Both the position numbers and the translations under genes were made by a program. A model generated the notes under the pieces. The model made no database searches and was not told where the DNA came from. It was given only the letters and a program-made list of their open reading frames with translations. DNA of 64,000 nucleotides from Bordetella parapertussis (lineage in GTDB: Bacteria > Pseudomonadota > Gammaproteobacteria > Burkholderiales > Burkholderiaceae_D): positions 62,001 to 126,000 of the forward strand of contig CAMBFZ010000005.1 in assembly GCA_945866125.1 (NCBI GenBank), read 5' to 3'. Numbering within the stretch: position 1 is the stretch's first letter; every line of letters begins with the position of its first letter. Shown here in pieces: positions 36,833 through 46,664 of the stretch.

Positions 36833-39085
36833 ATGAAATTCCGCTTCCCCATCGTCATCATCGATGAAGATTTTCGTTCCGAAAACACCTCCGGATTAGG
36901 TATCCGCGCGCTGGCTGACGCGATAGAAAAGGAAGGCATGGAAGTACTGGGCGTCACCAGTTATGGCGACCTGTCGCAGTTTGCGCAGCAGCAGTCACGG
37001 GCGTCGGCTTTTATTCTCTCTATTGATGACGAAGAATTCGGCGGCGGCTCGTTCGAAGAAACTGATCTGGCACTGACTTCGCTGCGGGCCTTTGTTGAAG
37101 AGATCCGTTACAAAAACGCTGACATCCCGATTTATCTTTACGGCGAGACGCGTACCTCGCGGCATATCCCCAACGATATTTTGCGCGAGCTGCATGGCTT
37201 CATTCACATGTTTGAAGACACGCCCGAATTCGTTGCACGTCACATTATCCGCGAAGCCAAGTCCTACCTCGATGGACTAGCGCCGCCGTTTTTCCGTGCG
37301 CTGGTGCATTACGCCCAGGACGGCTCTTACTCCTGGCATTGCCCGGGGCACTCCGGTGGAGTGGCATTTTTAAAGTCGCCGATTGGCCAAATGTTCCATC
37401 AGTTTTTTGGCGAAAACATGCTGCGAGCAGACGTCTGCAATGCGGTTGAGGAGCTTGGTCAACTACTTGACCATACAGGTCCAGTGGCCGCCTCAGAGCG
37501 CAATGCAGCCCGCATCTTCAATGCCGACCACTGCTACTTCGTCACCAACGGCACCTCGACCTCGAACAAGATGGTCTGGCACTCTACCGTTGCACCTGGC
37601 GACATCGTCGTGGTGGACCGCAACTGCCACAAGTCCATCCTGCACTCGATCATCATGTGCGGCGCGATTCCAGTTTTTCTGATGCCAACCCGCAATCACC
37701 TGGGCATCATCGGCCCGATTCCTCTTGACGAATTCAGGATGGAAAACATCATGAAAAAAATCGAGGCCAATCCATTTGCCCGTGAAGCCGTCAACAAAAA
37801 ACCGCGTATTCTGACCATCACGCAGTCAACCTATGACGGTGTGATCTACAACGTCGAGACCTTGAAAGAAATGCTGGACGGTGAAATCGACACCCTGCAT
37901 TTTGACGAAGCGTGGCTTCCGCATGCGACCTTCCATGACTTTTACAAAGACATGCACGCAATCGGCAAGGATCGGCCCCGTGCTAAACAATCGATGATCT
38001 TCTCGACCCAATCCACGCACAAATTATTGGCAGGCTTATCGCAGGCTTCGCAAATTTTAGTACGTGAATCGGAGACCGTGAAACTCGACCGCGATACCTT
38101 CAACGAGGCGTATTTGATGCACACCTCGACTTCGCCGCAGTATTCGATCATTGCGTCCTGCGACGTTGCAGCCGCAATGATGGAAGCGCCAGGCGGCACT
38201 TCATTGGTTGAAGAAAGCATTTTAGAGGCGCTCGACTTCCGACGGGCAATGCGCAAAATTGATCAAGAGTGGGGCAAAGACTGGTGGTTTCAAGTCTGGG
38301 GTCCGGAGAGCTTTGCCGAGGACGGCATCGGCTCACGCGAAGACTGGATGATTCGCGCCGAAGACGACTGGCATGGCTTTGGCAATCTCGCCCCCGGCTT
38401 CAATATGCTGGACCCGATCAAGGCCACGATTGTCACGCCCGGCCTATCGATCAACGGCATCTTTAGCGAGACGGGTATTCCCGCCTCCATCGTCACGAAG
38501 TATCTAGCAGAGCATGGCGTCATCGTCGAGAAAGCCGGCCTGTACTCATTCTTCATCATGTTCACCATCGGCATTACCAAAGGTCGCTGGAACACGCTCC
38601 TGACCGCGCTGCAGCAGTTTAAAGATGACTATGACAAGAACCAGCCGGTCTGGCGCATCTTGCCAGAATTTACTGCCGCCAATCCGCACTACGAGCGTGT
38701 TGGATTGCGCGATTTATGCCAGCAAATCCATAGCATGTACAAGTCGTACGATGTCGCGCGACTGACTACGGAAATGTATTTGTCGGACATGCAGCCGGCG
38801 ATGAAACCCTCGGATGCATTTGCGAAAATGGCGCACCGTGATATTGATCGGGTATCGATTGACGAACTCGAAGGTAGGGTCACAGCGATTTTATTGACCC
38901 CTTACCCGCCGGGTATTCCCTTACTGATCCCGGGCGAGCGGTTCAATGCAACCATCGTCGATTATTTGAAATTCGCTCGCGATTTCAATGAAAAATTTCC
39001 CGGCTTCGAGACCGATGTACACGGTCTGGTCACATCAGACAAAGACGGTGCAAAAGGTTATTTCGTCGATTGCGTGCGGCAGTAA
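36833..39085 (+). CDS. Orn/Lys/Arg decarboxylase (PLP-dependent, AdiA-like)
   Basis: Decarboxylates a basic amino acid to a polyamine or its precursor. The 750-residue protein has an N-terminal wing domain (to about 140), the PLP fold with SWHCPGHSGGVAF, DRNCHKSILHS, LHFDEAW and the Schiff-base lysine Lys397 in STQSTHKLLAG, and a C-terminal domain. Length and motifs match the inducible AdiA/LdcC type. Arginine, lysine and ornithine cannot be told apart by eye. GGAG is present before the ATG. No antiporter gene (adiC, cadB, potE) is adjacent, which argues against a dedicated acid-resistance pair. Confidence 0.92.
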   Translation: MKFRFPIVIIDEDFRSENTSGLGIRALADAIEKEGMEVLGVTSYGDLSQFAQQQSRASAFILSIDDEEFGGGSFEETDLALTSLRAFVEEIRYKNADIPIYLYGETRTSRHIPNDILRELHGFIHMFEDTPEFVARHIIREAKSYLDGLAPPFFRALVHYAQDGSYSWHCPGHSGGVAFLKSPIGQMFHQFFGENMLRADVCNAVEELGQLLDHTGPVAASERNAARIFNADHCYFVTNGTSTSNKMVWHSTVAPGDIVVVDRNCHKSILHSIIMCGAIPVFLMPTRNHLGIIGPIPLDEFRMENIMKKIEANPFAREAVNKKPRILTITQSTYDGVIYNVETLKEMLDGEIDTLHFDEAWLPHATFHDFYKDMHAIGKDRPRAKQSMIFSTQSTHKLLAGLSQASQILVRESETVKLDRDTFNEAYLMHTSTSPQYSIIASCDVAAAMMEAPGGTSLVEESILEALDFRRAMRKIDQEWGKDWWFQVWGPESFAEDGIGSREDWMIRAEDDWHGFGNLAPGFNMLDPIKATIVTPGLSINGIFSETGIPASIVTKYLAEHGVIVEKAGLYSFFIMFTIGITKGRWNTLLTALQQFKDDYDKNQPVWRILPEFTAANPHYERVGLRDLCQQIHSMYKSYDVARLTTEMYLSDMQPAMKPSDAFAKMAHRDIDRVSIDELEGRVTAILLTPYPPGIPLLIPGERFNATIVDYLKFARDFNEKFPGFETDVHGLVTSDKDGAKGYFVDCVRQ

Positions 39086-39104
39086 ATTGCGCCGAGCGCG
39101 GGGG

Positions 39105-39671
39105 TCAGGCCTTGGGTAAGGTCACCCCGCGCTGCCCCTGGTATTTTCCGCCGCGGTCTTTGTACGATACTTCGCAGACTTCATCGCTCTCAAAAAAGAG
39201 CACCTGCGCACAGCCTTCACCGGCATAAATTTTTGCCGGCAGTGGCGTGGTGTTGGAAAACTCCAGCGTGACATAGCCTTCCCACTCAGGTTCGAACGGC
39301 GTCACATTCACAATGATGCCGCAGCGCGCATAGGTTGATTTGCCGAGACAAATCGTCAGTACACTGCGCGGAATCCGAAAATATTCTATGGTGCGGGCCA
39401 GAGCAAATGAGTTCGGCGGGATGATGCAAACATCACTCTTGATATCGACAAATGAGTTTTCATCAAAATTTTTCGGATCAACAATGGTGCTATTGATGTT
39501 CGTGAAAATCTTGAATTCATCCGCACAACGAATATCGTATCCATACGATGATGTGCCGTATGACACGATTTTTTGACCATTGGCCGTGCGAACCTGACCC
39601 GGTTCAAACGGCTCGATCATGCCGGTTTCTTCAGCCATGCGGCGTATCCATTTATCGGATTTGATAGTCAT
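39105..39671 (-). CDS. dcd: dCTP deaminase
   Basis: Converts dCTP to dUTP, feeding thymidylate synthesis through ThyA nearby. The 188-residue protein has the trimeric dUTPase-like fold: SSYGYDIRCADEF, LGKSTYARCGI (with the catalytic-loop Ser and Arg) and the YVTLEFSNTTPLP segment carrying the catalytic glutamate. It is convergent with the decarboxylase. A 9-bp inverted repeat (39095-39103 with 39125-39133) spans its 3' end and may act as a weak two-way terminator. Confidence 0.96.
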   Translation of the reverse strand: MTIKSDKWIRRMAEETGMIEPFEPGQVRTANGQKIVSYGTSSYGYDIRCADEFKIFTNINSTIVDPKNFDENSFVDIKSDVCIIPPNSFALARTIEYFRIPRSVLTICLGKSTYARCGIIVNVTPFEPEWEGYVTLEFSNTTPLPAKIYAGEGCAQVLFFESDEVCEVSYKDRGGKYQGQRGVTLPKA

Positions 39672-39768
39672 GTTGGCAAGTGAGTGAAAGATAAGTGAGA
39701 GGAAAATAAACCAAGCCGGATTTTACGCCAAAGCCAGAATCACAAGAGATACCCAACACCCAATAAAC

Positions 39769-42700
39769 TCAGCGCTGCATCAGTTCCCACACTTTCTGTA
39801 AGCGTTTGACCGATACGGGCATGGGTGTCTTTAATTCCTGCGCAAAGAGCGATACCCGTAATTCTTCCAGTAACCACCGATATTCGTCCATCTTGGGGTC
39901 GCCATGACGGCCACCTTTTTGCGCGCGCTGCCAAGGCGCTGCGGCTGATTGCCAGTCGGCCAGCATGCGGGCGTCACGCGCGGGATCGGCACGCAGCTTA
40001 TCCAGCCGCACCTGCATGGCTTTTAAATAACGCGGAAAATGCGCGAGCTGGGCGTAGTTCTGCTCAGCGACGAAGCGCTTGTCGATCAATGTCTGCAACT
40101 GGGTCTGCATGTCCGCGTGCGCCGCAGCGTGCGCTTTAATCCCCTGCAGCTTTTTGGGGAGGACATGGTACTCGGCCAATATCTGCCCCACCAGCCGGGC
40201 AATTTCATTAACTAACAAATTGAGCCGCGCCTTGCCTTCGTCACGCCGCTTGTTGAACGCCTCCGCATCGACTGGCAGCGGCGCTTGCAAACAGGCGCGC
40301 TCTAGACCGGCATTGATTAACTGGTCACATAATTCCTCCTGCGAGCCCAGAGACATAAACTGCATGCCCATCTGCTGTATTCCGGGTACGTTTTTTTCAA
40401 GATATTTCAGCTGCTCTTTGAGCTGCAACGCAAACAGCCGGCGCAATCCCGCAAAATGAATCTGGGCCGCTTCATTGGGGTCATCAAAGACCTCAAGATC
40501 GCAGTGACTGAGCTTGTCCACTAGGGCCGGAAAACCAATCAACGTTTGCCTGCCCTGCTGAATTTCAAGTAACTCGGGTAAGGGGCCAAAAGACCAGGTA
40601 CTGAGCCGCTGGTAGTGCGAGGGCGTGTTGACCGCGACCGCTTTCGCAGTGGCGCTAGCTTGGGCCGCGATGGGTTCATCTCTACCGGCTACCGGTACCG
40701 TCTGCTCAGCGATTTTCTGAAACTGCTCACGTGCCTGCCCACCAAATTCTGCCTGTAGCGCCGGCAAGTTGCGACCCATATCAAGCTGGCGACCATGCTC
40801 GTCGATGATCTTGAAGTTCATGAAATGATGTGCCGGCAAGGTCTCGATTTTAAAATCGGTACTGCGCACCATCACCGTGGTCTGCTCGCGTACGTCAACG
40901 ATCAAGGCATCGAGTAATTCGCCCGTGCCAAATTTTTTCGCCACATGAATACGCTCGGCAAAGCCGGTCGCATAATCAGGCAGGGGCACGCAATGGCGGC
41001 GTAATTTTTGCGGCAATGATTTCAGCAGCAGATGCGCTTTTTCTTTCAGCATGCCCGGCACCAGCCAGGCACAGCGCGCCACCGAAATCTGATTCAGTGC
41101 AAACAACGGTACCGCAAGCGTTACCCCATCACGCACCGATCCTGGCTCAAAATGATAGGTAAGCGCCATCTCTATGCCGGCATTACGCATGAGCTTGGGA
41201 AAAAGGTCCGTGGTGACGCCGGCGGCTTCATGTCGCATCAGGTCATCACGATTCAGGTAAAGCAGCTTGGGATTTTTGGTGCTAGCTTCCTTCAACCATT
41301 TTTCGAAATCGACGGCGTTGTGTATGCCTTCGGGAACCAGCTTGTCATAAAACGCGGCGATCAATTCATCATCGACCAGTACATCCAGGCGGCGTGATTT
41401 GTGTTCGAGATTTTCTATCTCGCGAATGAGTTTCTGGTTGTGCGCAAAAAACGGTGCGCGCGTTTCAAAGTCGCCACCTGCTAACGCATCACGTATAAAA
41501 ATTTCACGCGCTTCTTTGGGATTGAAATTGCCATAGTTAATGCGACGTTGGCTGTAGACCACCAAGCCATACAAGGTTGCCCTTTCATAGGCAGATACTT
41601 GCCCGCTCTTTTTTTCCCAACGCGGCTCACCATAGGATTTTTTAAGCAAATGGCCACCGACTTTTTCCAGCCACTCTGGTTGAATTTGCGCGACGGTGCG
41701 GGCATACAAACGTGAGGTATCAACGAGCTCGGCAGCGACGATCCACTTACCGGCTTTTTTCGACAAGGTCGATCCTGGCCAGATATGAAATTTAATGCCG
41801 CGCGCACCCAGATAATGGGGCTCGTCATCGGCCTTAAACCCAATATTGCCGAGTAATCCTGTCAGTAGCGCGGTATGCAATTGCTCGTAGGTTGCCGGCG
41901 CTTCATTGAGCCGCCAGCCCTGCTCGCGCACGATGGTCAGTAGCTGCACATGGACATCCCGCCATTCACGCAATCGGAGCTGCGATAAAAAATTCGCTCG
42001 ACAATGCTCTTGCAGCTGCCGGTTAGATTTTTTGTGCTTGATCGCGTCATCAAACCAGGCCCAGATTTTCAAATACGCAGGAAATTCTGATTTTTCATCC
42101 GCGAATTTTTTATGCGCCAAGTCTGCTGCGCCTTGCGCTTCGACTGGCCGGTCGCGTGGATCCTGCACCGACAAAGCAGACGCAATAATGAGCATCTCAC
42201 TAAGACAAACATTATCGCGGCCAGCCAAAATCATTCGGCCCACGCGCGGATCTAGCGGGAGTTTTGCCAGCTGTCGACCTAGTGCGGTGAGCTGACGGTC
42301 ATCGTCAACCGCGCCCAACTCTTGCAAGAGTTGATAACCATCTGCGATCGCCCGGCCGGGCGGTGGCTCAATAAAAGGAAAATCTTCCACGTCGCCCAGC
42401 CTTAGGGCTTTCATACGTAAAATCACCGCAGCCAGCGACGAACGCAGAATCTCCGGCTCGGTGAATTTGGCGCGCTGTAAAAAATCCTGTTCCTCAAAAA
42501 GTCGGATGCAGACACCGGCAGCGACACGCCCGCAGCGGCCGGCACGCTGATTGACCGCCGACTGTGCAATCGCTTCAATCTGTAATTGCTCGACCTTGTT
42601 GCGGTAGCTGTAGCGTTTAACGCGAGCGTTACCAGCGTCGACGACATAGCGAATACCGGGTACCGTTAACGATGTCTCGGCGACGTTGGTAGCCAGCACA

Positions 42701-43665
42701 ATGCGACGCGCATTGCTTGATTTAAAAACACGCTCCTGCTCTTGGGCAGACAGTCTTGCATAGAGCGGCAAGATCTCTACGTGCGGCGGATGATGCTTGC
42801 GCAGCGCTTCGGCGGCATCCCGAATTTCGCGCTCACCCGGCAAAAATACCAGTACATCGCCGGGTCCGATCAGCGCTAACTCGTCGACGGCGTCAACGAT
42901 GGCGTCCATCAAATCGCGCTGCTCTTTGGCTTTTTGCGCAGCGCCAGGCCGCGCGACGAGCGCTACGTCAGCCTCCACCGGGCGATAGCGCAGCTCGACC
43001 GGGTAAAGCCGACCGGACACTTCAATAACCGGCGCCGGTTTGTCAAGGGACCCGAAATGACGCGCAAAACGATCCGCATCGATGGTCGCCGACGTGATGA
43101 TGACTTTAAGATCAGGCCGCTTGGGTAGCAGCTGCTTGAGGTAGCCGAGCAAAAAATCAATATTGAGGCTGCGCTCATGGGCCTCATCGATGATCAGGGT
43201 GTCATATTGTTTTAACAACGGGTCGCCCTGGGTTTCAGCCAGCAAAATACCGTCCGTCATCAGCTTGACCCAGGCACCGCTGGAAAGGGTGTCGTTGAAG
43301 CGCACCTTGAAGCCCACGTGCATGCCCGGCGGCGAGCCGAGCTCTTGCGCAATCCGCTTGGCCGTCGAGGTCGCAGCAATGCGGCGCGGCTGAGTGTGAC
43401 CAATCAGACCACGCTGACCACGTCCGAGCTGCAAGCAGATTTTGGGCAGCTGCGTGGTCTTGCCGGAGCCGGTCTCACCGCAAACAATGATGACCTGATG
43501 CGCGGCCAGCGCAGCGGCAATCTCCTCGCGCCGGCCCGACACCGGCAACTCCTCCGGAAAACTCACAGGGGGCAGCGGATGACGGTGCGGTTGAGGCGAC
43601 GCAGGGGCTTGAGGGCGGGTGGCCGGTTTGGGCCCGGCTTTTTTAGGGGAATCAGGTACGGACAT
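39769..43665 (-). CDS. hrpA: ATP-dependent RNA helicase HrpA (DEAH box)
   Basis: A very large DEAH-box helicase of 1298 residues, the usual size for HrpA, implicated in mRNA processing and in rescue of stalled translation in E. coli. After a Pro-rich N terminus come motif I CGETGSGKT, motif Ia TQPRRIAA, the DEAH box IIDEAHERSLNIDFLLGYLK, SAT and the motif VI segment AVNQRAGRCGRVAAG. The HA2/OB-fold region and the long family-specific C-terminal domain follow. It is divergent from argA with only 16 or 25 bases between start codons, depending on the argA start. Confidence 0.95.
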   Translation of the reverse strand: MSVPDSPKKAGPKPATRPQAPASPQPHRHPLPPVSFPEELPVSGRREEIAAALAAHQVIIVCGETGSGKTTQLPKICLQLGRGQRGLIGHTQPRRIAATSTAKRIAQELGSPPGMHVGFKVRFNDTLSSGAWVKLMTDGILLAETQGDPLLKQYDTLIIDEAHERSLNIDFLLGYLKQLLPKRPDLKVIITSATIDADRFARHFGSLDKPAPVIEVSGRLYPVELRYRPVEADVALVARPGAAQKAKEQRDLMDAIVDAVDELALIGPGDVLVFLPGEREIRDAAEALRKHHPPHVEILPLYARLSAQEQERVFKSSNARRIVLATNVAETSLTVPGIRYVVDAGNARVKRYSYRNKVEQLQIEAIAQSAVNQRAGRCGRVAAGVCIRLFEEQDFLQRAKFTEPEILRSSLAAVILRMKALRLGDVEDFPFIEPPPGRAIADGYQLLQELGAVDDDRQLTALGRQLAKLPLDPRVGRMILAGRDNVCLSEMLIIASALSVQDPRDRPVEAQGAADLAHKKFADEKSEFPAYLKIWAWFDDAIKHKKSNRQLQEHCRANFLSQLRLREWRDVHVQLLTIVREQGWRLNEAPATYEQLHTALLTGLLGNIGFKADDEPHYLGARGIKFHIWPGSTLSKKAGKWIVAAELVDTSRLYARTVAQIQPEWLEKVGGHLLKKSYGEPRWEKKSGQVSAYERATLYGLVVYSQRRINYGNFNPKEAREIFIRDALAGGDFETRAPFFAHNQKLIREIENLEHKSRRLDVLVDDELIAAFYDKLVPEGIHNAVDFEKWLKEASTKNPKLLYLNRDDLMRHEAAGVTTDLFPKLMRNAGIEMALTYHFEPGSVRDGVTLAVPLFALNQISVARCAWLVPGMLKEKAHLLLKSLPQKLRRHCVPLPDYATGFAERIHVAKKFGTGELLDALIVDVREQTTVMVRSTDFKIETLPAHHFMNFKIIDEHGRQLDMGRNLPALQAEFGGQAREQFQKIAEQTVPVAGRDEPIAAQASATAKAVAVNTPSHYQRLSTWSFGPLPELLEIQQGRQTLIGFPALVDKLSHCDLEVFDDPNEAAQIHFAGLRRLFALQLKEQLKYLEKNVPGIQQMGMQFMSLGSQEELCDQLINAGLERACLQAPLPVDAEAFNKRRDEGKARLNLLVNEIARLVGQILAEYHVLPKKLQGIKAHAAAHADMQTQLQTLIDKRFVAEQNYAQLAHFPRYLKAMQVRLDKLRADPARDARMLADWQSAAAPWQRAQKGGRHGDPKMDEYRWLLEELRVSLFAQELKTPMPVSVKRLQKVWELMQR

Positions 43666-43675
43666 GGCGGAGCGA

Positions 43676-43683
43676 ATTATAAT
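43676..43683. promoter_or_regulatory. Palindromic -10 element shared by hrpA and argA
   Basis: ATTATAAT is its own reverse complement, so each strand reads TATAAT. On the plus strand the box (43678-43683) ends seven bases before the ATG at 43691; on the minus strand (43681-43676) it ends ten bases before the hrpA ATG. No good -35 is seen for either side. Confidence 0.4.
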
Positions 43684-43690
43684 GCCGCTG

Positions 43691-45001
43691 ATGGAAAATC
43701 CACTTCAGTTCGTTGAATGGCTGCGCTCGGTCGCACCCTATATCCATGCCTTTCGCGGCAAGACCTTCGTCGTCGCCTTTCCCGGCGAGCTGGTGATGGC
43801 TGGCGCGCTGCCAGTGCTGGCCCATGATCTGTCTTTGCTGCATGCGCTCGGCATAAAGGTCGTGATCGTGCACGGCTCACGCCCGCAGGTCGAAGAACAA
43901 TTGGCGCTGCGTCACTGCGAGACCCGTTTTCATAATGGATTGCGCATCACAGATGCCACCGCGCTTGAGTGCGCAAAAGAAGCGGCCGGCGAATTACGTC
44001 TCGATATCGAGGCGGCGTTCAGTCAGGGCTTGCCCAACACGCCGATGGCCAATGCTGCCATTCGTGTCATCTCGGGTAATTTCGTCGTGGCGCGTCCGAT
44101 GGGCATTATTGACGGCATCGATCTCGAGCACACCGGCGTCACGCGCAAGATTGCCTACGAGACCATTCATCCGGTGCTCAATAATGGCAGTCTGGTATTG
44201 CTCTCACCGTTGGGGTTTTCACCGACTGGTGAAGTATTCAATCTCGCCATGGAAGACGTCGCCGTGGCTGCTGCTACCGCGCTGCGTGCCGACAAGCTGA
44301 TTTTTATCAGCGAGACCCCCATGATGCAAGACGCTGCCGGTATCGACATCCATGAGCTCTCAGCTCATCAGGCACAGGCGGTACTGGAGTCCGGCTGCCT
44401 GCCGGCGGAATCAGCTTTTTATCTGCAGCATGCGATGGAGGCTTGCCAGGGTGGTGTGCCGCGCGCGCATATTGTGCCGTTTGCTACTGACGGCTCGGTG
44501 CTGCTTGAAATCTTTACGCATGATGGCGTTGGCACGATGGTCTCATCAGAAAACCTCGAGAGTCTGCGTGAGGCAAGCATCGAAGACCTTGGTGGCATCT
44601 TGCAACTCATAGAGCCGCTCGAGGCGAACGGTACTTTAGTCAAACGTGGACGCGAACTAATCGAGCGTGAGATTGATTATTTTTCTGTGATTGAGCATGA
44701 CGGCGTCATCTTCGGCTGCGCGGCGCTTTATCCGTTTCCACTGGAGAGCATGGCCGAGATGGCCTGTCTGACCGTGAGCCCGGACGCCCAGGCACAGGGC
44801 GATGGCGAGCGTTTGCTCAAACACCTTGAAAACCGCGCGCGGGCAGCAGGCTTTAAAAAACTATTTGTACTGACGACCCGTACCGCGCACTGGTTTTTAA
44901 AACGTGGCTTTGTCAGTGCCAGCTTTGACGACCTGCCCAAGGATAGGCAGAACATGTACAACTGGCAGCGCAAGTCGCTTGTCCTCATTAAAAAATTATA
45001 A
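43691..45001 (+). CDS. argA: Amino-acid N-acetyltransferase (N-acetylglutamate synthase)
   Basis: First enzyme of arginine synthesis: acetyl-CoA plus glutamate gives N-acetylglutamate. The 436-residue protein combines an N-terminal amino acid kinase-like domain (FVVAFPGELVMAG, VIVHGSRPQVE) that senses arginine in this class with a C-terminal GNAT domain (about 295-436; LTVSPDAQAQGDGERLLKHLE). The start is uncertain between 43691 and 43682; the latter has GGAG nine bases upstream but lies inside the predicted -10 box. yggX follows 14 bases later. Confidence 0.94.
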   Translation: MENPLQFVEWLRSVAPYIHAFRGKTFVVAFPGELVMAGALPVLAHDLSLLHALGIKVVIVHGSRPQVEEQLALRHCETRFHNGLRITDATALECAKEAAGELRLDIEAAFSQGLPNTPMANAAIRVISGNFVVARPMGIIDGIDLEHTGVTRKIAYETIHPVLNNGSLVLLSPLGFSPTGEVFNLAMEDVAVAAATALRADKLIFISETPMMQDAAGIDIHELSAHQAQAVLESGCLPAESAFYLQHAMEACQGGVPRAHIVPFATDGSVLLEIFTHDGVGTMVSSENLESLREASIEDLGGILQLIEPLEANGTLVKRGRELIEREIDYFSVIEHDGVIFGCAALYPFPLESMAEMACLTVSPDAQAQGDGERLLKHLENRARAAGFKKLFVLTTRTAHWFLKRGFVSASFDDLPKDRQNMYNWQRKSLVLIKKL

Positions 45002-45015
45002 GTCTGGAGAAAAAT

Positions 45016-45288
45016 ATGGCACGCACAATTCACTGCATCAAGCTTGACAAAGAAGCCGAAGGACTCGACTTGCCCCCTTATCCGGGCGAGTTGGGTAAAA
45101 AAATCTGGGAAACAGTCTCCAAAGAAGCGTGGGCAGCCTGGCTCAAACATCAAACCATGCTGGTCAACGAAAACCGCCTCAATCTAGCGGACGTGCGTGC
45201 ACGCAAATATCTGGCTACACAAATGGAAAAGCATTTCTTTGGTGAGGGCGCTGATGCCGCGCAAGGCTATGTACCACCCTCACCATAA
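45016..45288 (+). CDS. yggX: Probable Fe(2+)-trafficking protein YggX
   Basis: Small 90-residue protein that protects iron-sulfur proteins from oxidative damage in enterobacteria. The signature MARTIHCIKLDKEAEGLD with Cys7, then PPYPGELGKKIWETVSKEAW and NENRLNL, is characteristic. GGAG lies before the ATG and the gene is 14 bases after argA, so the two are co-transcribed. A clear terminator follows. Confidence 0.96.
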   Translation: MARTIHCIKLDKEAEGLDLPPYPGELGKKIWETVSKEAWAAWLKHQTMLVNENRLNLADVRARKYLATQMEKHFFGEGADAAQGYVPPSP

Positions 45289-45310
45289 AAAGGCCGCAAT
45301 GGTTTGTAGC

Positions 45311-45344
45311 AAAGCCTGCCTCTTTCGGATGCAGGCTTTTTTTT
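45311..45344 (+). terminator. Intrinsic terminator after argA-yggX
   Basis: A 9-bp stem AAAGCCTGC / GCAGGCTTT around an 11-base loop, running into eight T residues. Located 23 bases after the yggX stop. Confidence 0.93.
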
Positions 45345-45489
45345 GCCGAGGCAATCATGCGGCGCTTCGATCTGACCAGATACTAGACTACTGCGCGCAG
45401 AAATAGCGCAGTGAAAATCTTGCCGGATTCGCCAGGTTGACACATCCTTGGAAGGCAGAACATCGCCATCAACCAAAGGAGGAAACGAC

Positions 45490-45912
45490 ATGAACATCGA
45501 TAAACTGGTTTTTAGAGGGCCTGCAGACGCAAACGCAGACTGGCAGGGGAAAATTGAAAAATTCAACGGCGAAACATCATTAGTTTTATTTCAGCGCAAT
45601 GATGAGAATGGCGCATTAAAGAAGCTTGGCAGTAAAGTAGGCAACAAACTCGATGGGGTACACAAAGCCGAAAAGATGATTGCAGAAGCCTTCAATAATC
45701 AAAGCATTGTCCTTCTTGGACAGGGTATCAATCATTCGTACTTAAGTAAGCTTCTCAATTCAACCATACAAACCAAACACACGGTCTCACAAGTCTTTGC
45801 CGCACTAGACTCAATGAAAACGGGCCCTTTTTCGTTAGAAATTAATGCAAAGATGACCGACCGAACTGATTCAACTATCTCCAAGCCCGTCATTATCAGC
45901 AGGGAATCGTGA
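45490..45912 (+). CDS. Unknown 140-aa orphan protein
   Basis: I do not recognise this family. The 140-residue product has no signal peptide, membrane segment or cysteine. It contains a mixed alpha/beta-looking centre (NNQSIVLLGQGINHSYLSKL) and a polar tail. Translation is well supported by AAAGGAGG seven bases before the ATG at 45490. TTGACA at 45437-45442 is a candidate -35 with no good -10. The gene is more AT-rich than argA and rpiA on either side. It stands alone between a terminator and convergent rpiA, which suggests an acquired or fast-evolving gene. Confidence 0.7.
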   Translation: MNIDKLVFRGPADANADWQGKIEKFNGETSLVLFQRNDENGALKKLGSKVGNKLDGVHKAEKMIAEAFNNQSIVLLGQGINHSYLSKLLNSTIQTKHTVSQVFAALDSMKTGPFSLEINAKMTDRTDSTISKPVIISRES

Positions 45913-45952
45913 CAATGTCGGGCAGATTGCGTTACCCGCCCGATCAGACAAA

Positions 45953-46624
45953 TTAAAACACCAGCGTTTTAACGCCATCGCCCGTACCGAGCAAACACAC
46001 ATCAGCAGCTTTGCGTGCAAACAATCCCACTGTCACCACGCCAGGAAACTCATTGATCGTCTGCTCAAGCCCACGTGGATCGGTGATGCGTAAACCGGCG
46101 GCATCAATCAACCAGCATCCGTTGTCGGTGACTAGAGGCTGACCCTCTTTCATCCGCAAGCTTGGCGTTGCGCCGAGTGCCTTGAGGCGGCGACTGACGA
46201 CCGCGTGCGCCATCGGGATGATTTCAATCGGCAAAGGAAATCGTCCAAGGACATCTACAAGCTTGGAGCCATCGGCGATACAGACAAATTGCGAGGCGAC
46301 CGAGGCAACGATTTTTTCGCGGGTGAGCGCAGCACCGCCGCCTTTGATCATCGCGCCACTGGCATCAATTTCATCCGCGCCGTCGATATAAACAGGCATG
46401 CTATCGACTTCATTGAGATCAAACACCGGAATACCATGTGACTTCAGCCGCGCTGCCGTCGCTTCCGACGAGGCCACAGCGCCCTGGATGCGGTCTTTTA
46501 TTTTGCCAAGTTCATCAATAAAAAAATTGGCGGTGGAGCCTGTACCCACACCAATGATGGCACCGTCCACCACATAAGCTAAGGCTGCGCGCGCCACAGC
46601 TTGCTTGAGTTCGTCTTGCGTCAT
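45953..46624 (-). CDS. rpiA: Ribose-5-phosphate isomerase A
   Basis: Interconverts ribose 5-phosphate and ribulose 5-phosphate in the pentose phosphate pathway. The 223-residue protein carries the RpiA motifs IGVGTGSTANFFIDEL, ASSEATAARLKSHGIPV, YIDGADEID and MIKGGGAALTREKIVA. AAGGTGA precedes the ATG. It is the last gene before the LuxR-type regulator on the same strand, and its pathway connects with zwf and tal later in the window. Confidence 0.97.
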   Translation of the reverse strand: MTQDELKQAVARAALAYVVDGAIIGVGTGSTANFFIDELGKIKDRIQGAVASSEATAARLKSHGIPVFDLNEVDSMPVYIDGADEIDASGAMIKGGGAALTREKIVASVASQFVCIADGSKLVDVLGRFPLPIEIIPMAHAVVSRRLKALGATPSLRMKEGQPLVTDNGCWLIDAAGLRITDPRGLEQTINEFPGVVTVGLFARKAADVCLLGTGDGVKTLVF

Positions 46625-46664
46625 GTTGAGTCACCTTGATAAAGTCAGGCGACATTTTAGCGGA

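Noticed and set aside
39095..39133. Bidirectional terminator between the decarboxylase and dcd
   Set aside because: A 9-bp inverted repeat exists but overlaps the dcd coding end, has a long loop and lacks T-runs; mentioned only under dcd.
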